Made by a program: the position numbers and the translations under genes
Source of the DNA: Myxococcales bacterium
Lineage (GTDB): Bacteria; Myxococcota_A; Polyangia; Polyangiales; Houyiibacteriaceae
Assembly: GCA_029861865.1 (NCBI GenBank)
Contig: JAOTYL010000002.1
Location: forward strand, 434,001-498,000
Reading direction: 5' to 3'
Length of the DNA: 64,000 nt
Part shown: positions 1 to 7,934 of the stretch, piece by piece
Layout: every line of letters starts with the position of its first letter
Numbering within the stretch: the stretch's first letter is position 1
Notes under the pieces: model-generated
The model's input: the letters and a program-made list of their open reading frames with translations, nothing else
The model's database searches: none
What the model was told of the DNA's origin: nothing

Positions 1-1361
1 TCGAGAAATTTGGTGAGTCCGGTCCGAAGGTCCAGCGAAGCCAACCAAGGCCACCCGGCGGAGAAGTCGAGGGCTGCGACTCCGACCGGAACCGGCGCAC
101 CGGCGTGCGTAACGGTATTACGGAGTGCATCGTCGCGCTCCGCCTGCTTGTCACGGACCTCTCCGCTCACCGGAACGCTCGTAGGCGACAGGATCACTTG
201 GATCACTCGCACCGTCATCGACTTTTCGAGCCGAACCTGTTCGGTGTGCGCGTGATAGCCCTCCGCCCGCACTTCGATGCGGTGGCTACCCGGCGAAAGA
301 TCGCCCTCCCAGGGGATCGGTCCCAGAAGCTCCCCGTCGACGAAGAGCTGCGCCGCCGGAACGTTGGTCTCGATTCTGACGGGAACCCCCAACGGGGACA
401 GCTCGGCGTAGACCTCGCAGTCTCGCGCACGACCGACCGAGCACGTGCGGCGGACCTCGCGATACCCTGGCGCGCGCACCACGATGGTATGCGTTCCGAG
501 CTCGGCGGGCTCGATCGTGACCGGCGGCGCTCCGTATTCTTCCCCGTCGATGGCGATTGACGCGTCGGGCACGTTCGCGCGGACCAAAATGCGCGCGACG
601 TCCGTGCTCGTCGTCGTAAAACGAATCGAGGCCACTCTCTCCCGACCTGCGACCACCATGACCGTCTGCTCGACTGGCTCGTAGCCGGGGGCCCGCGCGA
701 TGACGACGTGCTCGCCCGGCGTAAGCCCACCCTTTGCGGCGGGAGAGACTCCGATGTCGGCTCCGTCTAGACTGATGATCGCGCCGGGCACGTTCGTGAT
801 GACGCGAAGACTTCCAAGATCTGGAGCGATGCGGATCGAGGCGTCCAAGGTGACCCGCTGGTTCGCTGTGATCATGACTGTTTTGGCAAAGGGCTTGTAG
901 CCATCGCCGGGGCTCCTGATCTCGACGAGGTGCTCCCCAACTTCCAGTCCGTCGAGGACGAGCGGAGTCGCCCCACGTTGTTGTCCGTCGATGAAGACCG
1001 GCAACCCCGTGACGTCCGCCGTCACCAAGAGGGATCCTGTCTTTGCCTCCTGTGGCCGCAAGATCACTGGGATCTTCAGAACCTGGCCGCTCTCGAGGTC
1101 GACCCACTTCGAGAAGGTGACGAAGCCGCGCTTACCGACTTGAACCAGGTGCCGCCCCGGCACGAGCGTCTCGCGAAGTGGAACGCTTCCCGCTGGCTTT
1201 CCATCGAGCCTGATCGACGCGCCCGAGGTGGCTTCGTCCCCAGCGGTGATGACCACCACACCTGGAGCGGCTTGCTGTGCCGCGCCCTCGGCGGCGATGC
1301 CGGCCAGACCGATCACGAGCACAATCCGCACCAAACCATCGACGCTGTACAACCGTTGCAT
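1..1361 (-). CDS. PEGA-repeat envelope protein, 3' end outside window
   Basis: The reading frame is open from an ATG at 1361 to the window edge, giving 453 visible residues. After a hydrophobic signal-like segment (about residues 10-29) come five PEGA-type beta repeats of about 70 residues each, starting near residues 35, 108, 182, 256 and 330. Typical elements are visible, such as SLDG, VPGA, LTPGEHVV and APGYEPV. PEGA domains are extracytoplasmic modules of surface proteins. The last visible residues (FSAGWPWLASLDLRTGL) differ from the repeats and could begin a C-terminal beta-barrel, but that part is outside the window. A GAGGA lies a few bases before the ATG. Role unknown; a structural or binding job in the envelope is inference. 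Confidence 0.85.
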   Translation of the reverse strand, partial: MQRLYSVDGLVRIVLVIGLAGIAAEGAAQQAAPGVVVITAGDEATSGASIRLDGKPAGSVPLRETLVPGRHLVQVGKRGFVTFSKWVDLESGQVLKIPVILRPQEAKTGSLLVTADVTGLPVFIDGQQRGATPLVLDGLEVGEHLVEIRSPGDGYKPFAKTVMITANQRVTLDASIRIAPDLGSLRVITNVPGAIISLDGADIGVSPAAKGGLTPGEHVVIARAPGYEPVEQTVMVVAGRERVASIRFTTTSTDVARILVRANVPDASIAIDGEEYGAPPVTIEPAELGTHTIVVRAPGYREVRRTCSVGRARDCEVYAELSPLGVPVRIETNVPAAQLFVDGELLGPIPWEGDLSPGSHRIEVRAEGYHAHTEQVRLEKSMTVRVIQVILSPTSVPVSGEVRDKQAERDDALRNTVTHAGAPVPVGVAALDFSAGWPWLASLDLRTGLTKFL

Positions 1362-1379
1362 AATTCCTCGGACGCGCGT

Positions 1380-1410
1380 CGCTTGGGCGGATTCACTCCC
1401 GACCCAAGCG
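1380..1410 (-). other. Hairpin in the leader of the PEGA gene
   Basis: An 8-bp perfect inverted repeat (CGCTTGGG / CCCAAGCG) with a 15-base loop lies between the glycosyltransferase stop and the PEGA gene start, about 20 bases before the ATG. No T-run follows on either strand, so it does not look like a classic terminator. It could be a leader structure or chance. The rest of 1362-1513 shows nothing clear. Confidence 0.3.
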
Positions 1411-1513
1411 CCTCGCTAATGTTTACCCCCACCCCTGTGCACTAGGTAAAAAAGTGACCGACTTCCATCGCCGAGCTGTCTCCGATGAGGCAAGAATTTT
1501 CGAGCGCGAAGGA

Positions 1514-3889
1514 TCAAGGGGCCACAAACAAGACTTCGTATGGATCGGGCTCGAGGACCTCGTCCACGGTCACTCCGAGCGGCGGCAGGACGCGCGGCAG
1601 AGGCGGCGGATCGTCGACCTGCTGAAAATCGAACTGCTCGAGCTCGGCAAGCCCATAGGCGAGTGGTTCAGGGCCGATGCGCTGCCGCTTCGCCATGTGT
1701 TCGAGAAGTCGTCCCATTTTGCTCCGGATGCTTTTCGTGAGCGCGTCACGCTCATAGTAGACGTGGTAGCGCTTTGGGGATGGCAGAATGCACGCCAGGA
1801 AAGCCGCCTCCGCAGGACTCAAGTCACTCGGTATGCGCCCGAAGTAGTGCAACGCTGCGTTCTTCAGACCGTAGATACTCGGTCCGTATTCGATGACGTT
1901 GAGATAGAGCTCGAGAATCTCGTCCTTGTTGAGGGCGTTCTCGAGCCACCACGTCAGAATCACTTCTTGGGCTTTGCGTGCGAGGGTTTTCTCTCGCTGT
2001 AAGTAGAGGTTCTTCGCAAGTTGCATCGAAATCGTGCTGGCTCCGACCACGTAGCGACCCTCTTGCAGATTGCGGACGAGCGCATCTCGGATGGCCCACG
2101 GGGCAAAGCCGCCGTGGTCGTAGAACCGCGCGTCCTCGTGGCTGAGGACGGCTTCGATCAGGAACGGGCTAACGTCGACCAATGGAACCCAGTTGGCAGT
2201 CGTCGGGCCGGTCACCATCGTGAAGACGGTCTCGTCGGGCTCTACGACTTTGTGCCGAAACGGCTGGCGAAAGCGTTCGACTCGCACCCAGCGCGGGATT
2301 TGCTCGAATTCGCAGAGATTGCGGACGCGGATCGAAAGCCCGGTGGCCTCCAGATCGCGTGAATCGAGAGCGATGCGCGCGAGCGCGCTCCAGTTACCCG
2401 ACCACGCAAAGCCTCGAAGGCTGCCGAGCACGTCTTGGGGAATGGCGCCGACGACATCATTGCAGGGGGTGGGCGGCAGTTCCGCGGTCAGATCGGCTCG
2501 ATAGTGCTCGGCTGTTCGTTCGAGCTCCCCGTTCACCAGGACATGCGTGTCGCCGAGCCGAATGCGGCCCTGGTCGATCACGAGTCGGCGCTGGGCCGGA
2601 AACCAGGTGCCCTCGCCTGCAAGGTCGAAACCGATCTTCTCGATGGGTTCGGGTGCGATGCGCTCTGAGAAGAGGGCCGCATTGCGGAGCGCGGCCTTGC
2701 CCTCGATGCGAAACCGGTCGGGCGAATCGGCGCGGAGATCGAGCTCGGCGGTCACAGTGCCTGCCTCCGCGTCGTAAAAAGGAACCACAGGAACGAACGG
2801 CGCGACGAGGGCAAGGGAAATTCCGCGAACGATGACGTTTCCTTCTGCCTGAGCTTTGCTCGGTTGCACACGGAGATCGACGTTGAGGGTGCCCTCGTTC
2901 GATGTATGTCCACCCATCAAGAATCGGAACCAACCGTCGCCGTTGCCGGTGAGCGCAACCGCAAGGTCTTGTACGCGCTCGGCGCGACCGTCGGGCGTTC
3001 GACTCTCGATCGTCAGGTCTGAGAGCTTGATCTCCGATTCGACGCTCAGGCGTGAAAGAAACGGCGGTTGTGCATTTGGACCGATATCGGAGGGCGGCTC
3101 CGCGGCGTCATCTGGCTCGGGGGCAGCCCGCGACGCACGCAGCACCTGCAAAGCTTTGCGAACTCTGGGAGCCAACGGCTCGTTTTCACCGACCGCAGCG
3201 CCCAGCCACCGAACACTTGCGCCGTCGACCGAGAGCTCGCGCAGCGCCCACGTTCCGTTCTCCCGATGCAGCGCAAGCGTCGTCGGACCGATGCGTGCGT
3301 GGTCGCCGATCGTCACTCCGATTAGAGTTTCTGCGATCGAGGTGCGTAACTCATTCGACTTCTTGCTGAGGTCGACGTCGCGCATTTGCACGAGCGCGCC
3401 CTCTGTGTCGCGAACCCGCACAGTGAGGTCGGTTATCAGGTACTCACGTCCTTTACCGGGCGAACCGGACGCAGTAGCGGACGAAGGTGGACGAAGTGCG
3501 AGTTTGCTCTCGATCTCGGAAAGCGAGGCCTCGATACCGGGGTGGCCGAAGTCGACCGATACGTCGATCCCATCGGCGTAGATCGCGTCCACTGCACGCG
3601 CTCCGGAAAACAATGCAGCGAGCGGACTCACCCGCGCGTCCACACGATTGGCGCGTACGAGCAGACCTCCGCCGCGACCGCGAAGCTCGACATTCTTCAA
3701 CTCCACACCGCGTAGACCCAGGTCGGCCGCGGCGATGTCGGCGTCGAGCCCAAAGCGGTCATGGATCAGCTCCGAAGCTCGGGCCGCTGCGTGGCGCGCG
3801 CCCCACGTCCACAGAGCCACCACCACGAGGACCGACACCAACCCAACCGCGACTACCCATGCGCGCCGCTCGCTGAGGAACCGCAGCAT
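1514..3889 (-). CDS. Membrane-anchored peptidoglycan glycosyltransferase (GT51) with large N-terminal region
   Basis: 791 aa. An N-terminal transmembrane helix (about residues 9-28) is followed by some 500 residues resembling AsmA-like periplasmic repeats. The C-terminal GT51 domain begins near residue 580. Its hallmark motifs are present: HEDARFYDHGG (catalytic Glu near 585), GASTISMQLAKN (about 616), RKAQE and ILELYLNVIEYG. GT51 enzymes polymerise lipid II into glycan strands. No transpeptidase domain follows, and only about 60 residues remain after the GT51 fold. It is therefore a monofunctional glycosyltransferase, unusually long compared with MtgA (about 240 aa). The ATG at 3889 lacks a strong Shine-Dalgarno sequence. 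Confidence 0.85.
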   Translation of the reverse strand: MLRFLSERRAWVVAVGLVSVLVVVALWTWGARHAAARASELIHDRFGLDADIAAADLGLRGVELKNVELRGRGGGLLVRANRVDARVSPLAALFSGARAVDAIYADGIDVSVDFGHPGIEASLSEIESKLALRPPSSATASGSPGKGREYLITDLTVRVRDTEGALVQMRDVDLSKKSNELRTSIAETLIGVTIGDHARIGPTTLALHRENGTWALRELSVDGASVRWLGAAVGENEPLAPRVRKALQVLRASRAAPEPDDAAEPPSDIGPNAQPPFLSRLSVESEIKLSDLTIESRTPDGRAERVQDLAVALTGNGDGWFRFLMGGHTSNEGTLNVDLRVQPSKAQAEGNVIVRGISLALVAPFVPVVPFYDAEAGTVTAELDLRADSPDRFRIEGKAALRNAALFSERIAPEPIEKIGFDLAGEGTWFPAQRRLVIDQGRIRLGDTHVLVNGELERTAEHYRADLTAELPPTPCNDVVGAIPQDVLGSLRGFAWSGNWSALARIALDSRDLEATGLSIRVRNLCEFEQIPRWVRVERFRQPFRHKVVEPDETVFTMVTGPTTANWVPLVDVSPFLIEAVLSHEDARFYDHGGFAPWAIRDALVRNLQEGRYVVGASTISMQLAKNLYLQREKTLARKAQEVILTWWLENALNKDEILELYLNVIEYGPSIYGLKNAALHYFGRIPSDLSPAEAAFLACILPSPKRYHVYYERDALTKSIRSKMGRLLEHMAKRQRIGPEPLAYGLAELEQFDFQQVDDPPPLPRVLPPLGVTVDEVLEPDPYEVLFVAP

Positions 3890-3924
3890 CCCGCGGTGAG
3901 TATGCCGCTTCTACAATGGGAAGC

Positions 3925-4374
3925 CTAATAAAGCTTTCGACTGTCGATTTGGATGGTGACCGGTCCGTCCACGCTGGATTGCACGAGCATCATCGCGCGA
4001 AAGGTGCCTGTTTCGACGGGCACGCCTTTGGCACGCAACCCATCGACGACTTCGAGGTAGAGCCGCTCGGCATCGGCCGGATCTGCTGCACCGTCAAACG
4101 AAGGACGCCGCCCGCGTCGAACGTCGCCAAGAAGCGTGAACTGCGAAACGACTAAAACCGCCCCACCGATTTCGGTGACCGACGATGACATTCGCCCTTG
4201 GTCGTTCGGGAACACGCGAAGCCCAGCAATCTTGTTGACGGTGTAGCGAACATCATCCGCCTCGTCCCCCTGCGCCGCACCGAGGTAGACCAAGAGGCCA
4301 CGTTCGATCGAGCCGACGACCGAACCTTCGACGGTCACACTTGCTTCGTTGACACGCTGCACCACGGCGCGCAT
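3925..4374 (-). CDS. dtd: D-aminoacyl-tRNA deacylase
   Basis: 149 aa, the family's usual size. It hydrolyses D-amino acids (and glycine) mischarged on tRNA in the cytoplasm. It begins MRAVVQRV as the family does, and the motif SQFTLLGD and the C-terminal GPVTI motif are present. The family's usual Asn before GPVT is Asp here (VDGPVT). The frame stays open upstream to 4476, but the conserved N-terminus fixes the start at the ATG at 4374. It runs divergently from coaE. Confidence 0.95.
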   Translation of the reverse strand: MRAVVQRVNEASVTVEGSVVGSIERGLLVYLGAAQGDEADDVRYTVNKIAGLRVFPNDQGRMSSSVTEIGGAVLVVSQFTLLGDVRRGRRPSFDGAADPADAERLYLEVVDGLRAKGVPVETGTFRAMMLVQSSVDGPVTIQIDSRKLY

Positions 4375-4439
4375 GCGGGCTTCAGTAGCACAGTGTGAAT
4401 CGTCTTGCCCGATCGGAACGATGCTCAATACTCCTCGGG

Positions 4440-5060
4440 ATGAAACCGGTTGTGGGGCTGACGGGTGGGATCGCATGTGGCAAGACTACCGTCGCGAGAA
4501 TATTTGGCGACCTCGGCATTCCGGTGATCGATGCGGACATTCTCGCGCGTCAAGTCGTCGAGCCTGGAACGCCAGGTCTCGCGCGCATCGTCGAGACGTT
4601 TGGCGAGGAAGTGCTCGATGCCGAAGGGCGCCTGGACAGAAAACGACTCGCGGACCTCGTGTTCGAGGACGAGCAGGCCCGGGCGAGCCTCAATGGGATC
4701 CTGCATCCCTTGATCGGGGCGGCCGGCGCTCAGCACATCGCCAACCTCCAAGATAGCCCCGCTCCGTACATCCTTTATGAGGCGGCGCTTCTGGTCGAGA
4801 CGGGCTCCTACAGGGCTTTTTCGGCGCTAGTCGTGGTCAGCGCCGACGAAACGGTGCAAAGAGCGCGCCTGGTGGAGCGTGATCACTTCACGGAAGAGGA
4901 GGCGGACACCCGAATCGCGTCTCAGCTACCGCTCACCGAAAAAACCGCGGTAGCAGACTTCGTGGTCGTGAACGACGGTGATCTAGCAGCAACCCGCTCG
5001 CAGGTTTTGACGGTTCATGAGAAGCTCGTGTCGCGCTTTAGTCAGGAGGGATCGGCATGA
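4440..5060 (+). CDS. coaE: Dephospho-CoA kinase
   Basis: 206 aa. It phosphorylates the 3'-hydroxyl of dephospho-CoA, the last step of CoA synthesis. The Walker A motif GGIACGKTT is close to the N-terminus, followed by the DADILARQVVEPG stretch typical of the substrate-binding region. The start is the ATG at 4440, right before VVGLTGG; an in-frame ATG at 4395 would add 15 non-conserved residues. The stop overlaps the next gene's start (ATGA at 5057-5060), suggesting translational coupling. Another CoA gene, coaX, ends this window but is far away. Confidence 0.95.
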   Translation: MKPVVGLTGGIACGKTTVARIFGDLGIPVIDADILARQVVEPGTPGLARIVETFGEEVLDAEGRLDRKRLADLVFEDEQARASLNGILHPLIGAAGAQHIANLQDSPAPYILYEAALLVETGSYRAFSALVVVSADETVQRARLVERDHFTEEEADTRIASQLPLTEKTAVADFVVVNDGDLAATRSQVLTVHEKLVSRFSQEGSA

Positions 5061-6148
5061 TGGGGGGTTCTGCAAGGGCTGCGTTGGTGACGGGCTTTCC
5101 GGGAAGGCAATTGGCGGTGCACCTGGTGCGCGAGCTTTGCCGAGACGAGCGGCTTTCGATTCACTGTCTCGTCACGGAGAGCCAACGAGAACGTGCGCTC
5201 GCGCTCGTCGCTCAGCTGCCCGCCTCGGCGCATTCACGCATCTCGTTGCTGATCGGCGACCCACGCGCGCTCGACCTCGGGCTCAGTGGGGAAGAATTCA
5301 GGACGCTAACGGAACGGCTTGGGGTCATTCACCACTGCGCCTGCATCACAGACCCTGCTGGAACCAAAGAAGAGGGCGCGGGCAACGTAGCGGCCACGGC
5401 CGAAATCCTCGAGCTGGCCGAGAGCTCGCCCCATCTCAAGCGACTGGTGTGTTGGTCGAGCGCGATCGTTTCCGGCAATCGCGAAGGCTTCGTCATGGAG
5501 GACGACCTGAGCGAAGCCGAAGGCTTTCGAAATCCGATCGAAGAATCACTCTACAAGGTCGAGCTGATGGTCCGGGAAGCCGCCGAAGAGCTCCCCGTTG
5601 TCATCATCCGCCCAGCGCTTTTGGTGGGGGACTCGGTTACCGGGGAAGTCGAGGACCTCAACGGGCTCTATCTCCTCATCCGATTCTTGTTGAGCGCGCC
5701 CGATGACTTCCGGATCCCGGCACCCAGTCGGACAGGGGTCCGGATCAGTGCGATCCCCGTTGACTACGCCGTAAAAGCCGGGCTCCAGATCGCCACCGAC
5801 GACCGTTCGCTTGGTCGCACGTTCCACGTCGTCGACCCGAAGCCGGTCACGGTGCAGCACGCGCTCCAACTCTTTGCCGAGGCAACGGGAAAGCCGCTCC
5901 CGAAAGAGCACGACCCGCTCAACCTGGCCACGGCTCTGTTGCGAGCGCCAGGGCTCCAGCGCTTCACCCACACGACCCGCGCCTTCCTCGACCACCTCAG
6001 GGCCGACGTCGTCTACGATGACCGCAACACTCGAGAGCTCCTCCGCGGAAGCCGAATCACCTGCCCCCCACTCGACAGCTACGTGGACCTAATGGTGGAA
6101 CAGGCGAGACGCGGACCCGGCAAAGCGACTGTAACGCCGCGCCGCTAG
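5057..6148 (+). CDS. SDR-superfamily (thioester-reductase-like) NAD(P)-binding protein
   Basis: 363 aa. The Rossmann start reads ALVTGFPGRQL, a TGxPGxxL form of the nucleotide-binding loop. It is followed by IHHCACI and a CWSSAIVSGN serine region, matching the NAD_binding_4/male-sterility group of extended SDRs. The usual catalytic pattern is of the form NPYEESK; here the stretch reads NPIEESLYKVELMVREA, so both the Tyr and the Lys appear replaced (Ile and Leu). It may bind a nucleotide without the standard chemistry, or use the shifted Tyr-Lys pair. It overlaps coaE by 4 bases, and its stop overlaps the convergent porin gene by 4 bases. Confidence 0.75.
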   Translation: MMGGSARAALVTGFPGRQLAVHLVRELCRDERLSIHCLVTESQRERALALVAQLPASAHSRISLLIGDPRALDLGLSGEEFRTLTERLGVIHHCACITDPAGTKEEGAGNVAATAEILELAESSPHLKRLVCWSSAIVSGNREGFVMEDDLSEAEGFRNPIEESLYKVELMVREAAEELPVVIIRPALLVGDSVTGEVEDLNGLYLLIRFLLSAPDDFRIPAPSRTGVRISAIPVDYAVKAGLQIATDDRSLGRTFHVVDPKPVTVQHALQLFAEATGKPLPKEHDPLNLATALLRAPGLQRFTHTTRAFLDHLRADVVYDDRNTRELLRGSRITCPPLDSYVDLMVEQARRGPGKATVTPRR

Positions 6149-7737
6149 TTGTCAGTCGCAGTGTCAGTGTCAGTGCCAGTGTCAGTGTCAGCGCCAGGGC
6201 CAGTGTCAGCGTCAGCGTCAGTGCCAGCGTCAGTGCCAGCACCAGCGCCAGTGTCTCCGTTCTTCCGCTTTCGCTTCCTCTCCTTCTGCTTCTCTTGGAC
6301 CTGCTTGGCCCCCTTTGTGGCGACCGAGATTGCACCGGAAATGTAAAGGATGATGGCCGCGCGTGTCGCTTGTGTGCGTCTGTACGAAACGACGTCCGTG
6401 TTCTCGTCGAGGACCGCGGCGAGCGCGTCGCCCTTGCCAAATAGCCCGGTCGCTCCCACCGTGAACCGGTATCCCTTTGTATCGACGCCAATCGCCACGG
6501 AGGCTCCCCACATATTGACTTGGTCCGGTGTGTACTCCTGCGAAGTCTCAGGGACGTCGGGGGCCGCTGAAAAGTTCGTGAAGAGGCCACCGGCGACCAC
6601 GGCCTTACCGAACTTGTGTTCGGCCCCGATGGAGAGGTTCGGGGTCCACCGCCGCGCGATCGATGACGAGAAGTAGACCCCCGAGCGAACATCGATGTTC
6701 TCGAGCTCGGCGGGTCGCCCGAACAGCGTGCCGTCTTTCACGGGGCCGGTTACGGCGGCATCAAATGAAAGCAAGGTCTCTTCGTTGATCTGGAAACCAA
6801 AGCCTGCGCGGAGCTCGAACGGAATGGGCATTTTCGCCTTGATGCTCCCGGAGTCGAAAAGGAAGAACGTCGGTTCGTCGGGGCTGATGTCGGTGGTGAT
6901 GCGACGGAGGACATCACCCTTCTGCTTCAGCGGAATCCCTGGTGTCTGAACCATCATGCCGATCGCCCATTGGGAATTGATTTGGTGGAGCCATCCCAAA
7001 CGCGGGACGAAATGGTACGCGCGGACCCCGATCGAGCTGCTCGCCGTTACGGAGTCCCCACCCACGCGAAGACCGGTTTGCTCGTCGAAGGTGCCGCCCA
7101 GGGCAATGCCGATGTCCTCCCCGTAACCGAAGGCCTGGTCCGAAAGAAAGATTGTAAATCCGACCGCCGACTTCTTGGTCACCTCGGCCGCGAAGGAAAC
7201 ACCGTACCAGCGGGAACGGTAGTTGTTGTCGACGCGAAGATCGAGACTGAAGGTTGGATCGTTTTGGGCGGTGCCGATATTCAGTCTGTTGCGTGCGACC
7301 TCGACCGTGCTGTAGCCGACGGCAAACTGATGGTCGTCGCCGAACTTCTTGGGACCCACCTTGACTGCCGTTCCGACGAAGCGTGGCAGGGCTGACGTGC
7401 CCGTGGAGTCGAAGGTCTCGTCCCTTTGAGGCGAATCGAACGCATTCTCGATCTTGTACTTGGTGAATACGATCGAGGCGAAGCTTCCCTGGAGCTCAAA
7501 GCGTCCTCCCCGCACCAAGCCAGCGGGATTGTAGTAAGCGGCGGAAGAATCGGTGGCTACTCCGGTGAAGGCCCCGCCGAGGCCCACCGCGTGGTCGCCG
7601 ATCGGGATAGAACGGTAGTACAAAGCCTGCGCCTCGGCGCGGGTGGGCAGAGCACCAAGAACGATCGCCAATAGGAGCAGCAGCGATACCCGCGACGGCC
7701 ATCCCCCGCCCCCCCCTGGGTCCACGATCACGCACAC
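6145..7737 (-). CDS. FadL/OMPP1-type outer-membrane transport protein
   Basis: 530 aa. A signal peptide (hydrophobic LLLLLAIVLGAL, then TRAEAQA) is followed by a family-typical N-terminus: GDHAVGLGGAF, then DSSAAYYNPAG. Long beta-rich stretches follow, as in FadL/TodX porins that take up hydrophobic compounds. The start is GTG; several in-frame GTG codons between 7725 and 7737 make the exact one uncertain. The last 40 or so residues are a Thr/Asp/Gly/Ala tail made by the 6-bp repeat array at 6151-6252, which is not a normal part of the family. Substrate unknown. Confidence 0.85.
   Translation of the reverse strand: MCVIVDPGGGGGWPSRVSLLLLLAIVLGALPTRAEAQALYYRSIPIGDHAVGLGGAFTGVATDSSAAYYNPAGLVRGGRFELQGSFASIVFTKYKIENAFDSPQRDETFDSTGTSALPRFVGTAVKVGPKKFGDDHQFAVGYSTVEVARNRLNIGTAQNDPTFSLDLRVDNNYRSRWYGVSFAAEVTKKSAVGFTIFLSDQAFGYGEDIGIALGGTFDEQTGLRVGGDSVTASSSIGVRAYHFVPRLGWLHQINSQWAIGMMVQTPGIPLKQKGDVLRRITTDISPDEPTFFLFDSGSIKAKMPIPFELRAGFGFQINEETLLSFDAAVTGPVKDGTLFGRPAELENIDVRSGVYFSSSIARRWTPNLSIGAEHKFGKAVVAGGLFTNFSAAPDVPETSQEYTPDQVNMWGASVAIGVDTKGYRFTVGATGLFGKGDALAAVLDENTDVVSYRRTQATRAAIILYISGAISVATKGAKQVQEKQKERKRKRKNGDTGAGAGTDAGTDADADTGPGADTDTGTDTDTATDN
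6151..6252 (-). repeat. Hexamer tandem array A (coding, C-terminal tail)
   Basis: Seventeen consecutive 6-bp units on the plus strand, mostly GTCAGT, GCCAGT, GTCAGC and GCCAGC. On the sense strand of the porin gene this reads GRCRCT. It encodes alternating Asp/Gly and Thr/Ala up to the stop codon. It belongs to the same repeat family as the arrays at 11521, 17789, 23285, 61835 and 63789. Confidence 0.9.
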
Positions 7738-7934
7738 ACGAGTGTTATGACCAAGAGTGCGCCAAGAATAAAGGCCCTTCTACTGCGGGCAGGGCGCGAC
7801 CGGATGACGCCACGACCAGACCGTGGCATGATGCGCTCCATCTTGTCATCGGGTAGACAATGATGGCGCGCTGGAGAGTGGTGCTTCTTGCTTGGGTGGC
7901 CTTAATGACGACGGGCTTCGTGAGGAGACGATCT

